Assembly (NCBI GenBank): GCA_934320655.1
Contig: CAKRFN010000020.1
Span: 1-39,682, forward strand
Reading direction: 5' to 3'
DNA length: 39,682 nucleotides
Source of the DNA: an uncultured Eubacterium sp.
GTDB taxonomy: Bacteria; Bacillota; Clostridia; Lachnospirales; Lachnospiraceae
Shown here: positions 7,075 to 14,643 of the stretch, one piece after another
How the letters are laid out: the number at the start of each line of letters is the position of its first letter
How positions within the stretch are numbered: the stretch's first letter is position 1
Notes under the pieces: model-generated
Databases searched by the model: none
Told to the model about the DNA's origin: nothing
Seen by the model: only the letters and a program-made list of their open reading frames with translations
Program-made: the position numbers and the translations under genes

Positions 7075-7770
7075 ATGAAATTTCAAAAAAAGACAGCAAA
7101 GGCAGCGGTTGGTTGCCTTCTGCTGTTACTTTTATATGGGTGCGCATCTGACCGGATCACGGTGCCGGGACAGGATGTGTCCGCAAATGCCTCCGGAGCG
7201 ACGGAGAGTGATGGCTGGGAGTTGGCTGACACAGCCGCCAATGTCGATGGATCGGATGCGGCACAGGACGGTTCACAGAAAAGTGCACAAAATGATGTTT
7301 CGGATATTGTGGAAACTGACAATGCGCAGACCGTGTCCGCCGGTGAAAAACGGCTGACGGTGTATGTGTGCGGCGCGGTACAGCATCCGGGTGTCTACGA
7401 GCTCGCAGAGGGCAGCCGTGTCTATGAGGCACTTGCACTTGCCGGAGGTGTGACCGATGATGCATCGCCGACAGCGGTGAATCAGGCACAGCCGCTCACG
7501 GACGGAGAGATGATCGAGATTCTGACTGTCGATCAGGCAATGGAACGTGAAACTGCGCAGGAGACTGAATCGGACGGCAGGGTGAACATCAATACGGCAG
7601 ATGCAGAGGAACTAAAGACGCTGCCGGGCATCGGTGAGGCGAAGGCGGACAGTATCATTGCGTACCGTGAGAAGAACGGTGCATTTGCGGCGATTGAGGA
7701 TATTAAAAATATCGAGGGAATCAAGGATGGGGTTTTTGCAAAGCTTGAGGACTATATTAAGGTAGAATAA
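7075..7770 (+). CDS. comEA: ComEA-like DNA-binding lipoprotein (SLBB plus helix-hairpin-helix)
   Basis: Probable extracellular DNA receptor of the competence/DNA-uptake machinery. In order: a lipoprotein signal ending in LLYGC, a low-complexity Ala/Asp/Ser/Gln spacer (about residues 25-93), an SLBB domain (KRLTVYVCGAVQHPGVYEL onward) and a C-terminal helix-hairpin-helix pair (VNINTADAEELKTLPGIGEA then IKNIEGIKDG). The start at 7075 follows AAAGGAGT; an upstream in-frame GTG at 7054 lacks such a site. Bacillus ComEA is held by a plain transmembrane helix, so a lipid anchor is a variation. comEC lies at the end of the same probable operon, and a two-component system with a GerMN lipoprotein stands between them. 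Confidence 0.85.
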   Translation: MKFQKKTAKAAVGCLLLLLLYGCASDRITVPGQDVSANASGATESDGWELADTAANVDGSDAAQDGSQKSAQNDVSDIVETDNAQTVSAGEKRLTVYVCGAVQHPGVYELAEGSRVYEALALAGGVTDDASPTAVNQAQPLTDGEMIEILTVDQAMERETAQETESDGRVNINTADAEELKTLPGIGEAKADSIIAYREKNGAFAAIEDIKNIEGIKDGVFAKLEDYIKVE

Positions 7771-7773
7771 TGT

Positions 7774-7800
7774 GCTGCTGTGAACGGAGCAGACAGCAGC
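7774..7800 (+). other. Intercistronic hairpin after comEA
   Basis: GCTGCTGT (7774-7781) pairs perfectly with ACAGCAGC (7793-7800) over an 11-base loop, beginning three bases after the comEA stop. No T-run follows, so it is not a standard terminator. It could protect or mark a processing point between comEA and the regulator gene. Confidence 0.35.
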
Positions 7801-7841
7801 GAATAGAAAGACAGCACGGGGCAGTGCGGGAGAGGTGTAGA

Positions 7842-8531
7842 ATGGCGAAAAAGGTGCTTGTGGTGGATGACGAAAAGCTGATCGTAAAAGGGATTCGCTT
7901 TTCTTTGGAACAGGACGGTATGGAAGTGGAATGTGCGTATGACGGTGAGGAGGCACTTCGTCTGGCGACGGAGCATGCCTATGATATGATTCTGCTGGAT
8001 CTGATGCTGCCCAAGATGGATGGCTTTGAAGTCTGCCAGCGCATTCGCGAGTTCTCCAATGTGCCGATCGTGATGCTGACCGCCAAGGGCGATGATATGG
8101 ATAAGATCCTCGGACTGGAATACGGTGCGGACGATTATATCACCAAGCCGTTCAATATTCTGGAGGTCAAGGCGCGGATCAAGGCGATCATGCGCAGAAC
8201 CGGTGTCAAGGAAGCAGCACCCGCAAAGGAGCAGGTCATCGAAAGCGGCGATCTGAAGCTGGATCTGGACAGCCGCAGACTGTTTATTCTCGGCAGGGAG
8301 GTCAATCTGACCGCGCGTGAGTTTGAACTGCTCGAGCTGTTCGTCACGAACCAGAACAAGGTATTCAGCCGCGAAAAGCTGCTGCAGCTCGTGTGGGGAG
8401 CGGACTATCCCGGCGATGTGCGCACGGTGGATGTACATGTGCGCCGTCTGCGTGAGAAGATCGAGGCAAATCCCAGCGAGCCGAAATATGTTCACACCAA
8501 GTGGGGTGTGGGCTATTATTACCGGGGATGA
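7842..8531 (+). CDS. OmpR/PhoB-family response regulator
   Basis: DNA-binding partner of the kinase encoded next. The receiver domain has VVDDE (residues 7-11), the phosphorylation site Asp53 in LLDLMLPKMDG, and the conserved lysine Lys102 in ITKPF. The C-terminal winged-helix domain shows LTAREFELLELF, VFSREKLLQLVWG and RTVDVHVRRLREKIE, ending GVGYYYRG. The total of 229 residues is typical. The start at 7842 follows GAGGTG at 7832-7837; the frame extends upstream to 7770 but that segment is Cys/Arg/Gln-rich and unlike any receiver N-terminus. The sequence resembles WalR/MtrA-type regulators, but targets cannot be inferred. Confidence 0.92.
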   Translation: MAKKVLVVDDEKLIVKGIRFSLEQDGMEVECAYDGEEALRLATEHAYDMILLDLMLPKMDGFEVCQRIREFSNVPIVMLTAKGDDMDKILGLEYGADDYITKPFNILEVKARIKAIMRRTGVKEAAPAKEQVIESGDLKLDLDSRRLFILGREVNLTAREFELLELFVTNQNKVFSREKLLQLVWGADYPGDVRTVDVHVRRLREKIEANPSEPKYVHTKWGVGYYYRG

Positions 8532-8559
8532 GAAATAGGTATTATAAGGAATAAATAAC

Positions 8560-9996
8560 ATGAAGTCGAAAAAGAAACTGCGCAGCTTTTTGAAGAGTCT
8601 GCGTTTCCGTTTGATCGTTGTACTCGTCATTTTTGGAATCGTGCCGGGTTTTGCGCTGCGGATCGGTCTGCTGCGCGCGTATGAGAGTCGTGCGGTAGCG
8701 AACCGGACGATTGATATTCTTAGTCAGGCAAAGATTTTATCGGATCAGATCGCCAATAACGGCTATCTCGAGGATGTCTCTCAGGAATCCATCAACTCAA
8801 AAGTGGAGCTGATCTGTAATATCTACGATGGCAGAATTCTCGTCGTGGATAATACATTTCACATTATCAAGGACACCTATGATCTCGACACCTCCAAGAT
8901 CATTATCTCGGAGGAGGTAGCTACGAGCTTTCAGGGAAAGGAGTCCAGCAAATATGATTCGCTCAACCGCTATATCCAGCTCACGCTGCCGATCCGCAAT
9001 GTGGAGACACAGCAGATCTTAGGCGTGCTGCTGGTGAGTGTATCTACAGATAACGTGCGTGATGCACTCGCGTATCTGAAGAATGTAGCATTGATCATCC
9101 AGCTGAGCGTGTCGATTCTGTTAGTCATATGTGCGATCCTTGCGGCAAACCATATCTCACGGCCGTTTGGCAAAATGAAGCGTTCGATCGAGGATATCCA
9201 GATCGGTTACGGTGAGGATATGCTGATGATCGATAATTATTCGGAGACAGAGGAGATATCTGCAAATATCAATGCGATGATCAAAAACATGAAGGTTCTG
9301 GATGAATCAAGACAGGAATTTGTCTCAAACGTGTCGCATGAGCTGAAAACACCGTTGACATCGATGAAGGTGCTGGCGGATTCACTGACGGCACAGGAGG
9401 GCGCGCCGGTTGAGCTGTATCAGGAGTTTATGGTGGATATCGCGTCTGAGATCGAGCGTGAGAATAAGATCATCACCGACCTGCTCTCACTTGTGAAGAT
9501 GGATAAGGCGGCAGACAGCATCAATATCAGCTCCGTGAATGTCAATGAGCTGCTCGAGCTGATTATGAAGCGGCTGATGCCGATCGCGGAGAAACAGAAG
9601 ATCGAGCTGGTGCTGGAGAGCTTCCGTCCGGTGACTGCGGAGATCGATGAGACAAAGATGTCGCTGGCACTTACGAATCTGATCGAAAATGCGGTGAAAT
9701 ATAATGACAAGCCGGACGGCTGGGTACATGTATCACTGAATGCGGATCACCAGTATTTTTATGTGAAGGTAGAGGATAATGGCATCGGTATTCCGGAGGA
9801 GTCGCTGGATCATATCTACGAGCGTTTTTACCGTGTGGATAAATCGCATTCGCGTGAGATCGGCGGTACGGGACTCGGACTTGCGATCACCAGAAATGTC
9901 ATTCTGATGCACCGCGGAGCGATCAAGGCATTTTCGACTGAGGGGGAGGGCACGATCTTTACTGTGCGTATTCCACTCAAGTATATTGCGGGATAG
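8560..9996 (+). CDS. Membrane sensor histidine kinase (HisKA/HATPase)
   Basis: Partner of the preceding regulator. It has one membrane helix near residues 17-38, an extracytoplasmic sensor of about 135 residues, a second helix near 176-198, a HAMP-like linker, the phosphoacceptor His260 in VSNVSHELKTPLTSMK, and an ATPase domain with NLIENAVKYND (N box), VEDNGIGIP (G1), IYERFYRVDKSHS (F box) and GGTGLGLAI (G2). All key residues are present at 478 residues. The ATG follows AAGGAATA. The two-helix topology with a large outer domain resembles WalK/MtrB kinases. The signal is unknown; the next gene encodes a lipoprotein that could act on the outer domain. Confidence 0.92.
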   Translation: MKSKKKLRSFLKSLRFRLIVVLVIFGIVPGFALRIGLLRAYESRAVANRTIDILSQAKILSDQIANNGYLEDVSQESINSKVELICNIYDGRILVVDNTFHIIKDTYDLDTSKIIISEEVATSFQGKESSKYDSLNRYIQLTLPIRNVETQQILGVLLVSVSTDNVRDALAYLKNVALIIQLSVSILLVICAILAANHISRPFGKMKRSIEDIQIGYGEDMLMIDNYSETEEISANINAMIKNMKVLDESRQEFVSNVSHELKTPLTSMKVLADSLTAQEGAPVELYQEFMVDIASEIERENKIITDLLSLVKMDKAADSINISSVNVNELLELIMKRLMPIAEKQKIELVLESFRPVTAEIDETKMSLALTNLIENAVKYNDKPDGWVHVSLNADHQYFYVKVEDNGIGIPEESLDHIYERFYRVDKSHSREIGGTGLGLAITRNVILMHRGAIKAFSTEGEGTIFTVRIPLKYIAG

Positions 9997-10006
9997 GAGG
10001 CATGAC

Positions 10007-10996
10007 ATGAGAAAAAAATATGTGATCCTGACCGTGGCATTGTTATTGGTCTGCATGTTGTGCTGTGGCTGTAACGGATCAAACAGACAGGAGGGCGAGC
10101 TGCAGATCAGCTATCTCGATAAGGAGCAGACAAAGATTGTGCGCAACGGCTATGATCCGAATGCGGATCAGGCAGATACGCAGCTTTTGGTGAAAGAGCT
10201 GATCGATGTACTTTCGACGGACTCCGGAGATGTGGATCTCGTCCGCCCGATTCCGGAGGAAGTCCATGTGACGAAAACGGAGCTGGCGGGGGATGGTGAT
10301 CTGAAGGTCTATTTTGATGATGCGTATCACACGATGGATGCCGTCCGGGAGATTTTATGCAGACTGGCGCTCGTACAGACGCTGACACAGGTGGATGGTG
10401 TGGATTGTCTGGAGTTTTTCGTGGATGATGAGCCGTTGGAGGATACACGCGGAAACGAAGTCGGTAAAATGACACCGGATGATTTTGTTGTGAATCCGGG
10501 AGAACAGATCAATTCGATCCAGCATGCGACGCTGGAGCTGTATTTTTCAAATGCGGCGGGCGACGGACTGGTGCTGGAGACCCAGCGTGTGTACTACAAC
10601 AGCAATGTGTCGCTGGAAAAGCTCGTGATCGAGCATTTGCTGGCTGGACCAAAGAGCGAGGGCGCGGTGGCATCGATTCCGCCGGAGACGACACTGGTCA
10701 ATGTATCAGTTGCAGACCGGATCTGCTATGTCAGTCTGGATGACGGGTTCCGCACACAAAATTATAATATTCAGGAGCCGATTGTGATCTATTCGCTCGT
10801 AGATTCGCTTGTGGCACTGCCGCATATTGACAAAGTACAGATATCGGTCAACGGCGATACATCGGGCGTTTATCGCGAGAGCATGTCGCTGAGCACGATT
10901 TACGAGGAGGATCTCTCTTACGTGCGTCTGGCGGACAGCAGCCGAGAGGTCATCGTCAATGACATCAAGGAGGAAAATAAACATCCATTGGACTAA
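10007..10996 (+). CDS. Lipoprotein with two GerMN domains
   Basis: A 329-residue surface-anchored protein. The N-terminus is a lipoprotein signal (hydrophobic VILTVALLLVCML, then CCGC with probable lipidated Cys22). Two GerMN-like domains follow, roughly residues 45-150 and 170-290. The second contains YYNSNVSLEKLVIEHLLAGP and NVSVADRICYVSLDDGF. GerMN domains occur in GerM of spore formers and in LpqB, which modulates the MtrB kinase in actinobacteria. The start follows AGGAGG at 9995-10000, six bases before the ATG. It begins ten bases after the kinase gene and overlaps comEC by 38 bases, so the genes are probably cotranscribed. A role in tuning the kinase is inference. Confidence 0.82.
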   Translation: MRKKYVILTVALLLVCMLCCGCNGSNRQEGELQISYLDKEQTKIVRNGYDPNADQADTQLLVKELIDVLSTDSGDVDLVRPIPEEVHVTKTELAGDGDLKVYFDDAYHTMDAVREILCRLALVQTLTQVDGVDCLEFFVDDEPLEDTRGNEVGKMTPDDFVVNPGEQINSIQHATLELYFSNAAGDGLVLETQRVYYNSNVSLEKLVIEHLLAGPKSEGAVASIPPETTLVNVSVADRICYVSLDDGFRTQNYNIQEPIVIYSLVDSLVALPHIDKVQISVNGDTSGVYRESMSLSTIYEEDLSYVRLADSSREVIVNDIKEENKHPLD

Positions 10997-13427
10997 ACGT
11001 TTGAGCTGTCAGATAGCTTTGGCGTTTTTGTGCGGGATTCTGCTGTATCAGACAGGCAGCCGCTGGTGGCTGTTGGCGGCTGGCTGCGTGGCGGTTGTAT
11101 TGTTTGTGCCGCTGATTGGGCAGAAAAAGTACAGGGAATGTGTGCTGAGAGGCGGACTGCTGCTGGCAGTCTGGCTGCTCGGTGCGGGCTGTCAGATTCG
11201 GGAGGAGCGCATCTGGCAGACAGAAACGCAGAGGCTATTTCGGGAGCCGCGGATCTCGGTATGTGGGACGCTGATCCGCAAGGAAAAACAGGCAAAAGGC
11301 TGGCAGCTGACACTCGCGCTGCCGGATTATGAAAATCGGGTGATTGTGTCTACGCAGGACGGCGGATACCCGCTGGACTGTGTTCTATCGGTCGAAGGAT
11401 CGGTCAGGGAGTTCGATATCCCTCGCAACGAGGGGCAATTCAATCAAAGACAATATTATAAATGCAGGCGTATTCTGGGGCGGATTTCCGATCCAACCAT
11501 CCGCTGTATACAGGTGCAGGGCGGTATTTATGCATGGCGGAAACAGCTTTTTTCGCTGCGCACACAAATGTGTGGTGTGTATGAGTCCTGTCTGCCGCCG
11601 CAGGCGGCAGGGATGCTGGCTGCGATGGTTACGGGCGAAAAGTCGGGGATGGACGCAGAGGTCAGACGGCTGTTTCAGGTGGCGGGCTTCAGCCATATTC
11701 TGGCGATTTCCGGAATGCATATCAGTCTGATCGGCATGGGGATCTACCGGCTGCTGCGAAAGAGCAGGAGATCCTATGGGTGCTGCGGTGCAGTGACGGC
11801 GGGATGTTTACTGCTATACGGGGAACTGATCGGCTGGGGCGTGTCGTCGCGGCGGGCAATCGGTATGTTCGGGATCTATCTGCTGGCACAGTATCTCGGC
11901 AGAAACTATGATCTGTGGTCATCACTGTCGTTATCTGCGGTGCTGTTGCTGGCTGACCAGCCGTTTTTGTTCGGCGATGCGGGTTTCCGGCTCTCCTTTG
12001 CCGCAGTCATGGCAGTAGCGGTCGCAAAGGATGTGCTGCCAGACAGTTCTGATGTGTATACAGATGTGCGGGAGGATGTGCATTTGGATGATGATGCGGA
12101 TGGCAGGCACGGAGGGCGGCACAGACCAACCCCGCTGCGACCACTCGGCATGGCGCTTCTGATCCAGTTATTTACACTGCCGCTTGTGGCATACAGCTAT
12201 TATGAGCTGCCGGTGTATGCGCTGTTTCTGAATCTGCTGTTGCTGCCGTATGCGGGTCTGATTGTCGGCTGTGGTCTGGTGGGCGGTCTGGCGGGGATCA
12301 GATGGCTGGAGGCAGCCCGCATTTTGCTGCTGCCCTGCCGGATCGTCGCGTCGGTCTATGTGTGGATGTGTGGCAGAATCGATCTCCTGCCGCATGCTTC
12401 GATGATCTGTGGACAGCCCACAATGGAAAAGCTCGTACTGTATTATCTGCTGCTCATCACAGCACTGTGGCTGGGGCAGAAACTATGTAAAAAACGATAT
12501 AAAAAACAGTATCGGACAGCAGCGTGGCTGCCGGTCATGGCAATCGGACTGATCGCACTTTTATTCGCACCCGAACGCGGTCAAAGCGGATTTGAGATTG
12601 ATTATCTGGATGTCGGACAGGGAGATGGTGCGATGATAAAAACCGCATCCGGTACGGTCTGCTTTGTCGATGGCGGCAGCACGGATGTGACCGGAGTCGG
12701 TACTTACCGCATCCTGCCGTTTTTAAAATCCAAGGGGATCAAGGCAGTTGATTACTGGATCATTTCACATGCGGATGAGGATCATGTGAATGGTTTTTAT
12801 GAGGTGCTCGGATCGGGTTATGAGGTGCGCACCGTTGTCATAGCTGCCTGTATGCCGGAGAGTCCGGCAAAGGGAAAGCTGTTGCAGGCAGCGGCAGATT
12901 CTGGAGTGCCGGTGTTGCAGGTACAGGCAGGGCAGACGCTGTATCCGGATCGGGTATCCCGCAGCGCCAAACAGGGTGATACGGCTGATGCGCGGCTGCA
13001 TATTCTGGCACCGGCGCAGATGAACTCCGACTCCAATGCGGCGAGCCTTGTATGTCTGTATGAGGATGCATCCGTGCGTGCGCTGTTTACCGGAGATATC
13101 GGAGCGGAGCAGGAGCGGGAACTGTTGGAGCGCGGGCTGGCAGTGCCCGTTGATCTGTACAAGGCGGCACATCATGGATCGCGTTATTCGAACAGTGGGG
13201 CATTTTTGTCCGCACTCGCGCCGAAGCTGTCCGTTGTTTCCTGCGCGCGGCGCAACCGCTACGGACATCCCGCACAGCAGGCGATAGAGAACATGCGTGC
13301 CAGCGGCAGCCGCATCCGCTATACGATGTACAGCGGACAAATAAAAGTCCGCCTCTCACAAGGCGGACTGACGGTGTATGAATATGTATCCGGTGACGGA
13401 TCAGAGCACGTTTCGGACGAAACTTAA
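10959..13427 (+). CDS. comEC: ComEC/Rec2-type DNA uptake channel with metallo-beta-lactamase domain
   Basis: Membrane channel that carries single-stranded DNA into the cell during transformation. The 822-residue protein has two N-terminal membrane helices, an outer domain, a central multi-helix competence domain (including AGFSHILAISGMHISLIG), and a C-terminal metallo-beta-lactamase domain from about residue 545 (DVGQGDGAMI, then metal-site HADEDH at 604-609 and KAAHHGS). It appears intact. The ATG at 10959 overlaps the upstream gene and follows GAGAGG at 10944-10949. A Pro/Asp/His-rich insertion is seen near residues 365-391. The 3' end overlaps aroC on the other strand and holds the aroC terminator. 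Confidence 0.93.
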   Translation: MTSRRKINIHWTKRLSCQIALAFLCGILLYQTGSRWWLLAAGCVAVVLFVPLIGQKKYRECVLRGGLLLAVWLLGAGCQIREERIWQTETQRLFREPRISVCGTLIRKEKQAKGWQLTLALPDYENRVIVSTQDGGYPLDCVLSVEGSVREFDIPRNEGQFNQRQYYKCRRILGRISDPTIRCIQVQGGIYAWRKQLFSLRTQMCGVYESCLPPQAAGMLAAMVTGEKSGMDAEVRRLFQVAGFSHILAISGMHISLIGMGIYRLLRKSRRSYGCCGAVTAGCLLLYGELIGWGVSSRRAIGMFGIYLLAQYLGRNYDLWSSLSLSAVLLLADQPFLFGDAGFRLSFAAVMAVAVAKDVLPDSSDVYTDVREDVHLDDDADGRHGGRHRPTPLRPLGMALLIQLFTLPLVAYSYYELPVYALFLNLLLLPYAGLIVGCGLVGGLAGIRWLEAARILLLPCRIVASVYVWMCGRIDLLPHASMICGQPTMEKLVLYYLLLITALWLGQKLCKKRYKKQYRTAAWLPVMAIGLIALLFAPERGQSGFEIDYLDVGQGDGAMIKTASGTVCFVDGGSTDVTGVGTYRILPFLKSKGIKAVDYWIISHADEDHVNGFYEVLGSGYEVRTVVIAACMPESPAKGKLLQAAADSGVPVLQVQAGQTLYPDRVSRSAKQGDTADARLHILAPAQMNSDSNAASLVCLYEDASVRALFTGDIGAEQERELLERGLAVPVDLYKAAHHGSRYSNSGAFLSALAPKLSVVSCARRNRYGHPAQQAIENMRASGSRIRYTMYSGQIKVRLSQGGLTVYEYVSGDGSEHVSDET
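13338..13369 (-). terminator. aroC terminator lying inside the comEC coding sequence
   Basis: Read on the minus strand, AGTCCGCC (13362-13369) and GGCGGACT (13346-13353) form an 8-bp perfect GC-rich stem with an 8-base loop, followed at once by TTTTATTTG. This is a standard intrinsic terminator about 55 bases beyond the aroC stop codon. The same bases encode part of the ComEC C-terminus on the plus strand, where no T-run follows the hairpin. Confidence 0.8.
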
Positions 13428-14524
13428 CGGTCGTAGATCTGTTTCAGATGCTCCAGCTTTGCACTCATATTTGTGAGCAGCAGATCCAGTGTCGTGATCG
13501 CAGCCATACATTCGACGACAACGATCGCGCGCGGAACGATGATCGGATCATGGCGTCCCTTGATGGAGAGCTCCATCGCCTCACCGGAGCAGTTGACCGT
13601 CTGCTGCGGCTGGCTGATCGAGGGGGTCGGCTTGACGGCAACACGGAATACAACGGGCGAGCCGTCACTGATGCCGCCGAGCGTACCGCCGGCGTGATTG
13701 GTCGCTTTTGTGATGCTGCCGTCCGTCAGGACAAACGCATCGTTGTTGGTGCTACCAGTCGAGGTGGCAGCGGCAAAGCCGTCGCCGATCTCAAAGCCTT
13801 TGATGCTGCCGATCGAGAGCATCGACTTGGCGAGATTTGCGTCCAGCTTATCAAATACGGGATCACCGATGCCTGCGGGCATACCGTTGATCGTACACTC
13901 GATGATACCGCCGCACGAATCCTGATTTTTCAGGCACAGCTCGAGATATTCCTGCGCGGCTGTGGCAGCGGCAGCATCCGGCATGCCGAGCGGATTGTTC
14001 AGCGATTCGGCGAGGTCAAACGCATTGCGGTCGATCGTCACGGGGCCGATGGCAGTCGCATAGGCATGGATGTCGATGCCGAGTGTGGTGAGCAGCTTTG
14101 CCGCGATCGCACCGGCAGCGACGCGCCCGATCGTTTCCCGTCCTGAGGAGCGTCCGCCTCCGCGGTAATCGCGGAAACCGTATTTTGCATCAAACGTATA
14201 ATCTGCATGTCCGGGACGGTAACAGGTAGCGAGCTCCCCGTAATCACGGGAGCGTTGGTCGGTGTTAAATACGACGAGCGAGATCGGTGTACCGGTCGTT
14301 TTTCCCTCAAATACGCCAGAGAGGATCTGCACGGCATCTGCCTCGCTGCGCTGTGTCGTATATCTGGACTGACCGGGTTTGCGGCGGTCCAGATAGCGCT
14401 GGATATCTTCCTCGTTTAATTCCAGACCTGCGGGGCAGCCGTCGACGACAACGCCGATGCCTTTTCCGTGGGACTCGCCCCAGGTGGTGACTGTAAATAA
14501 TTTTCCATATGTTGAACCTGACAT
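13424..14524 (-). CDS. aroC: Chorismate synthase
   Basis: Converts 5-enolpyruvylshikimate-3-phosphate to chorismate, using reduced FMN as cofactor; last common step of aromatic amino acid synthesis. Signatures visible: GESHGKGIGVVVDGCPAG (from residue 17), RRKPGQSRYTTQRSEADAVQI, the YRGGGRSSGRETIGRVAAGA flavin/substrate segment, and TNNDAFVLTDGSI. The length of 366 residues is normal. The start follows GGAGGT on the minus strand. It is alone in orientation with its own promoter and terminator, and its stop codon overlaps the comEC stop through a shared TTAA. No other shikimate genes are in the window. Confidence 0.96.
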   Translation of the reverse strand: MSGSTYGKLFTVTTWGESHGKGIGVVVDGCPAGLELNEEDIQRYLDRRKPGQSRYTTQRSEADAVQILSGVFEGKTTGTPISLVVFNTDQRSRDYGELATCYRPGHADYTFDAKYGFRDYRGGGRSSGRETIGRVAAGAIAAKLLTTLGIDIHAYATAIGPVTIDRNAFDLAESLNNPLGMPDAAAATAAQEYLELCLKNQDSCGGIIECTINGMPAGIGDPVFDKLDANLAKSMLSIGSIKGFEIGDGFAAATSTGSTNNDAFVLTDGSITKATNHAGGTLGGISDGSPVVFRVAVKPTPSISQPQQTVNCSGEAMELSIKGRHDPIIVPRAIVVVECMAAITTLDLLLTNMSAKLEHLKQIYDR

Positions 14525-14614
14525 GTGATACCTCCGGTTATAAGCGTTTGTTGTTTTTAACTGTTATCAGCCGCGTTTTAAGTAAAATATACGCCCATGC
14601 CTCAAACAGCTCTT

Positions 14615-14643
14615 ATTATATAGAAAAATCTACACAATTTCAA
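14615..14643 (-). promoter_or_regulatory. Strong candidate aroC promoter
   Basis: On the minus strand, TTGAAA (14638-14643) and a perfect TATAAT (14615-14620) are separated by exactly 17 bases. The -35 lies in the last codons of tmcAL. Transcription would start near 14607, giving a leader of about 80 bases before aroC. No T-box or attenuator structure was recognised in that leader. Confidence 0.65.

Noticed and set aside
7752..8630. 292-codon minus-strand open frame
   Set aside because: It lies opposite the response regulator gene and extends into its neighbours; His/Leu/Gln-rich composition typical of antisense frames.
13448..14146. 232-codon plus-strand open frame
   Set aside because: Antisense to aroC, with no motif or ribosome site.
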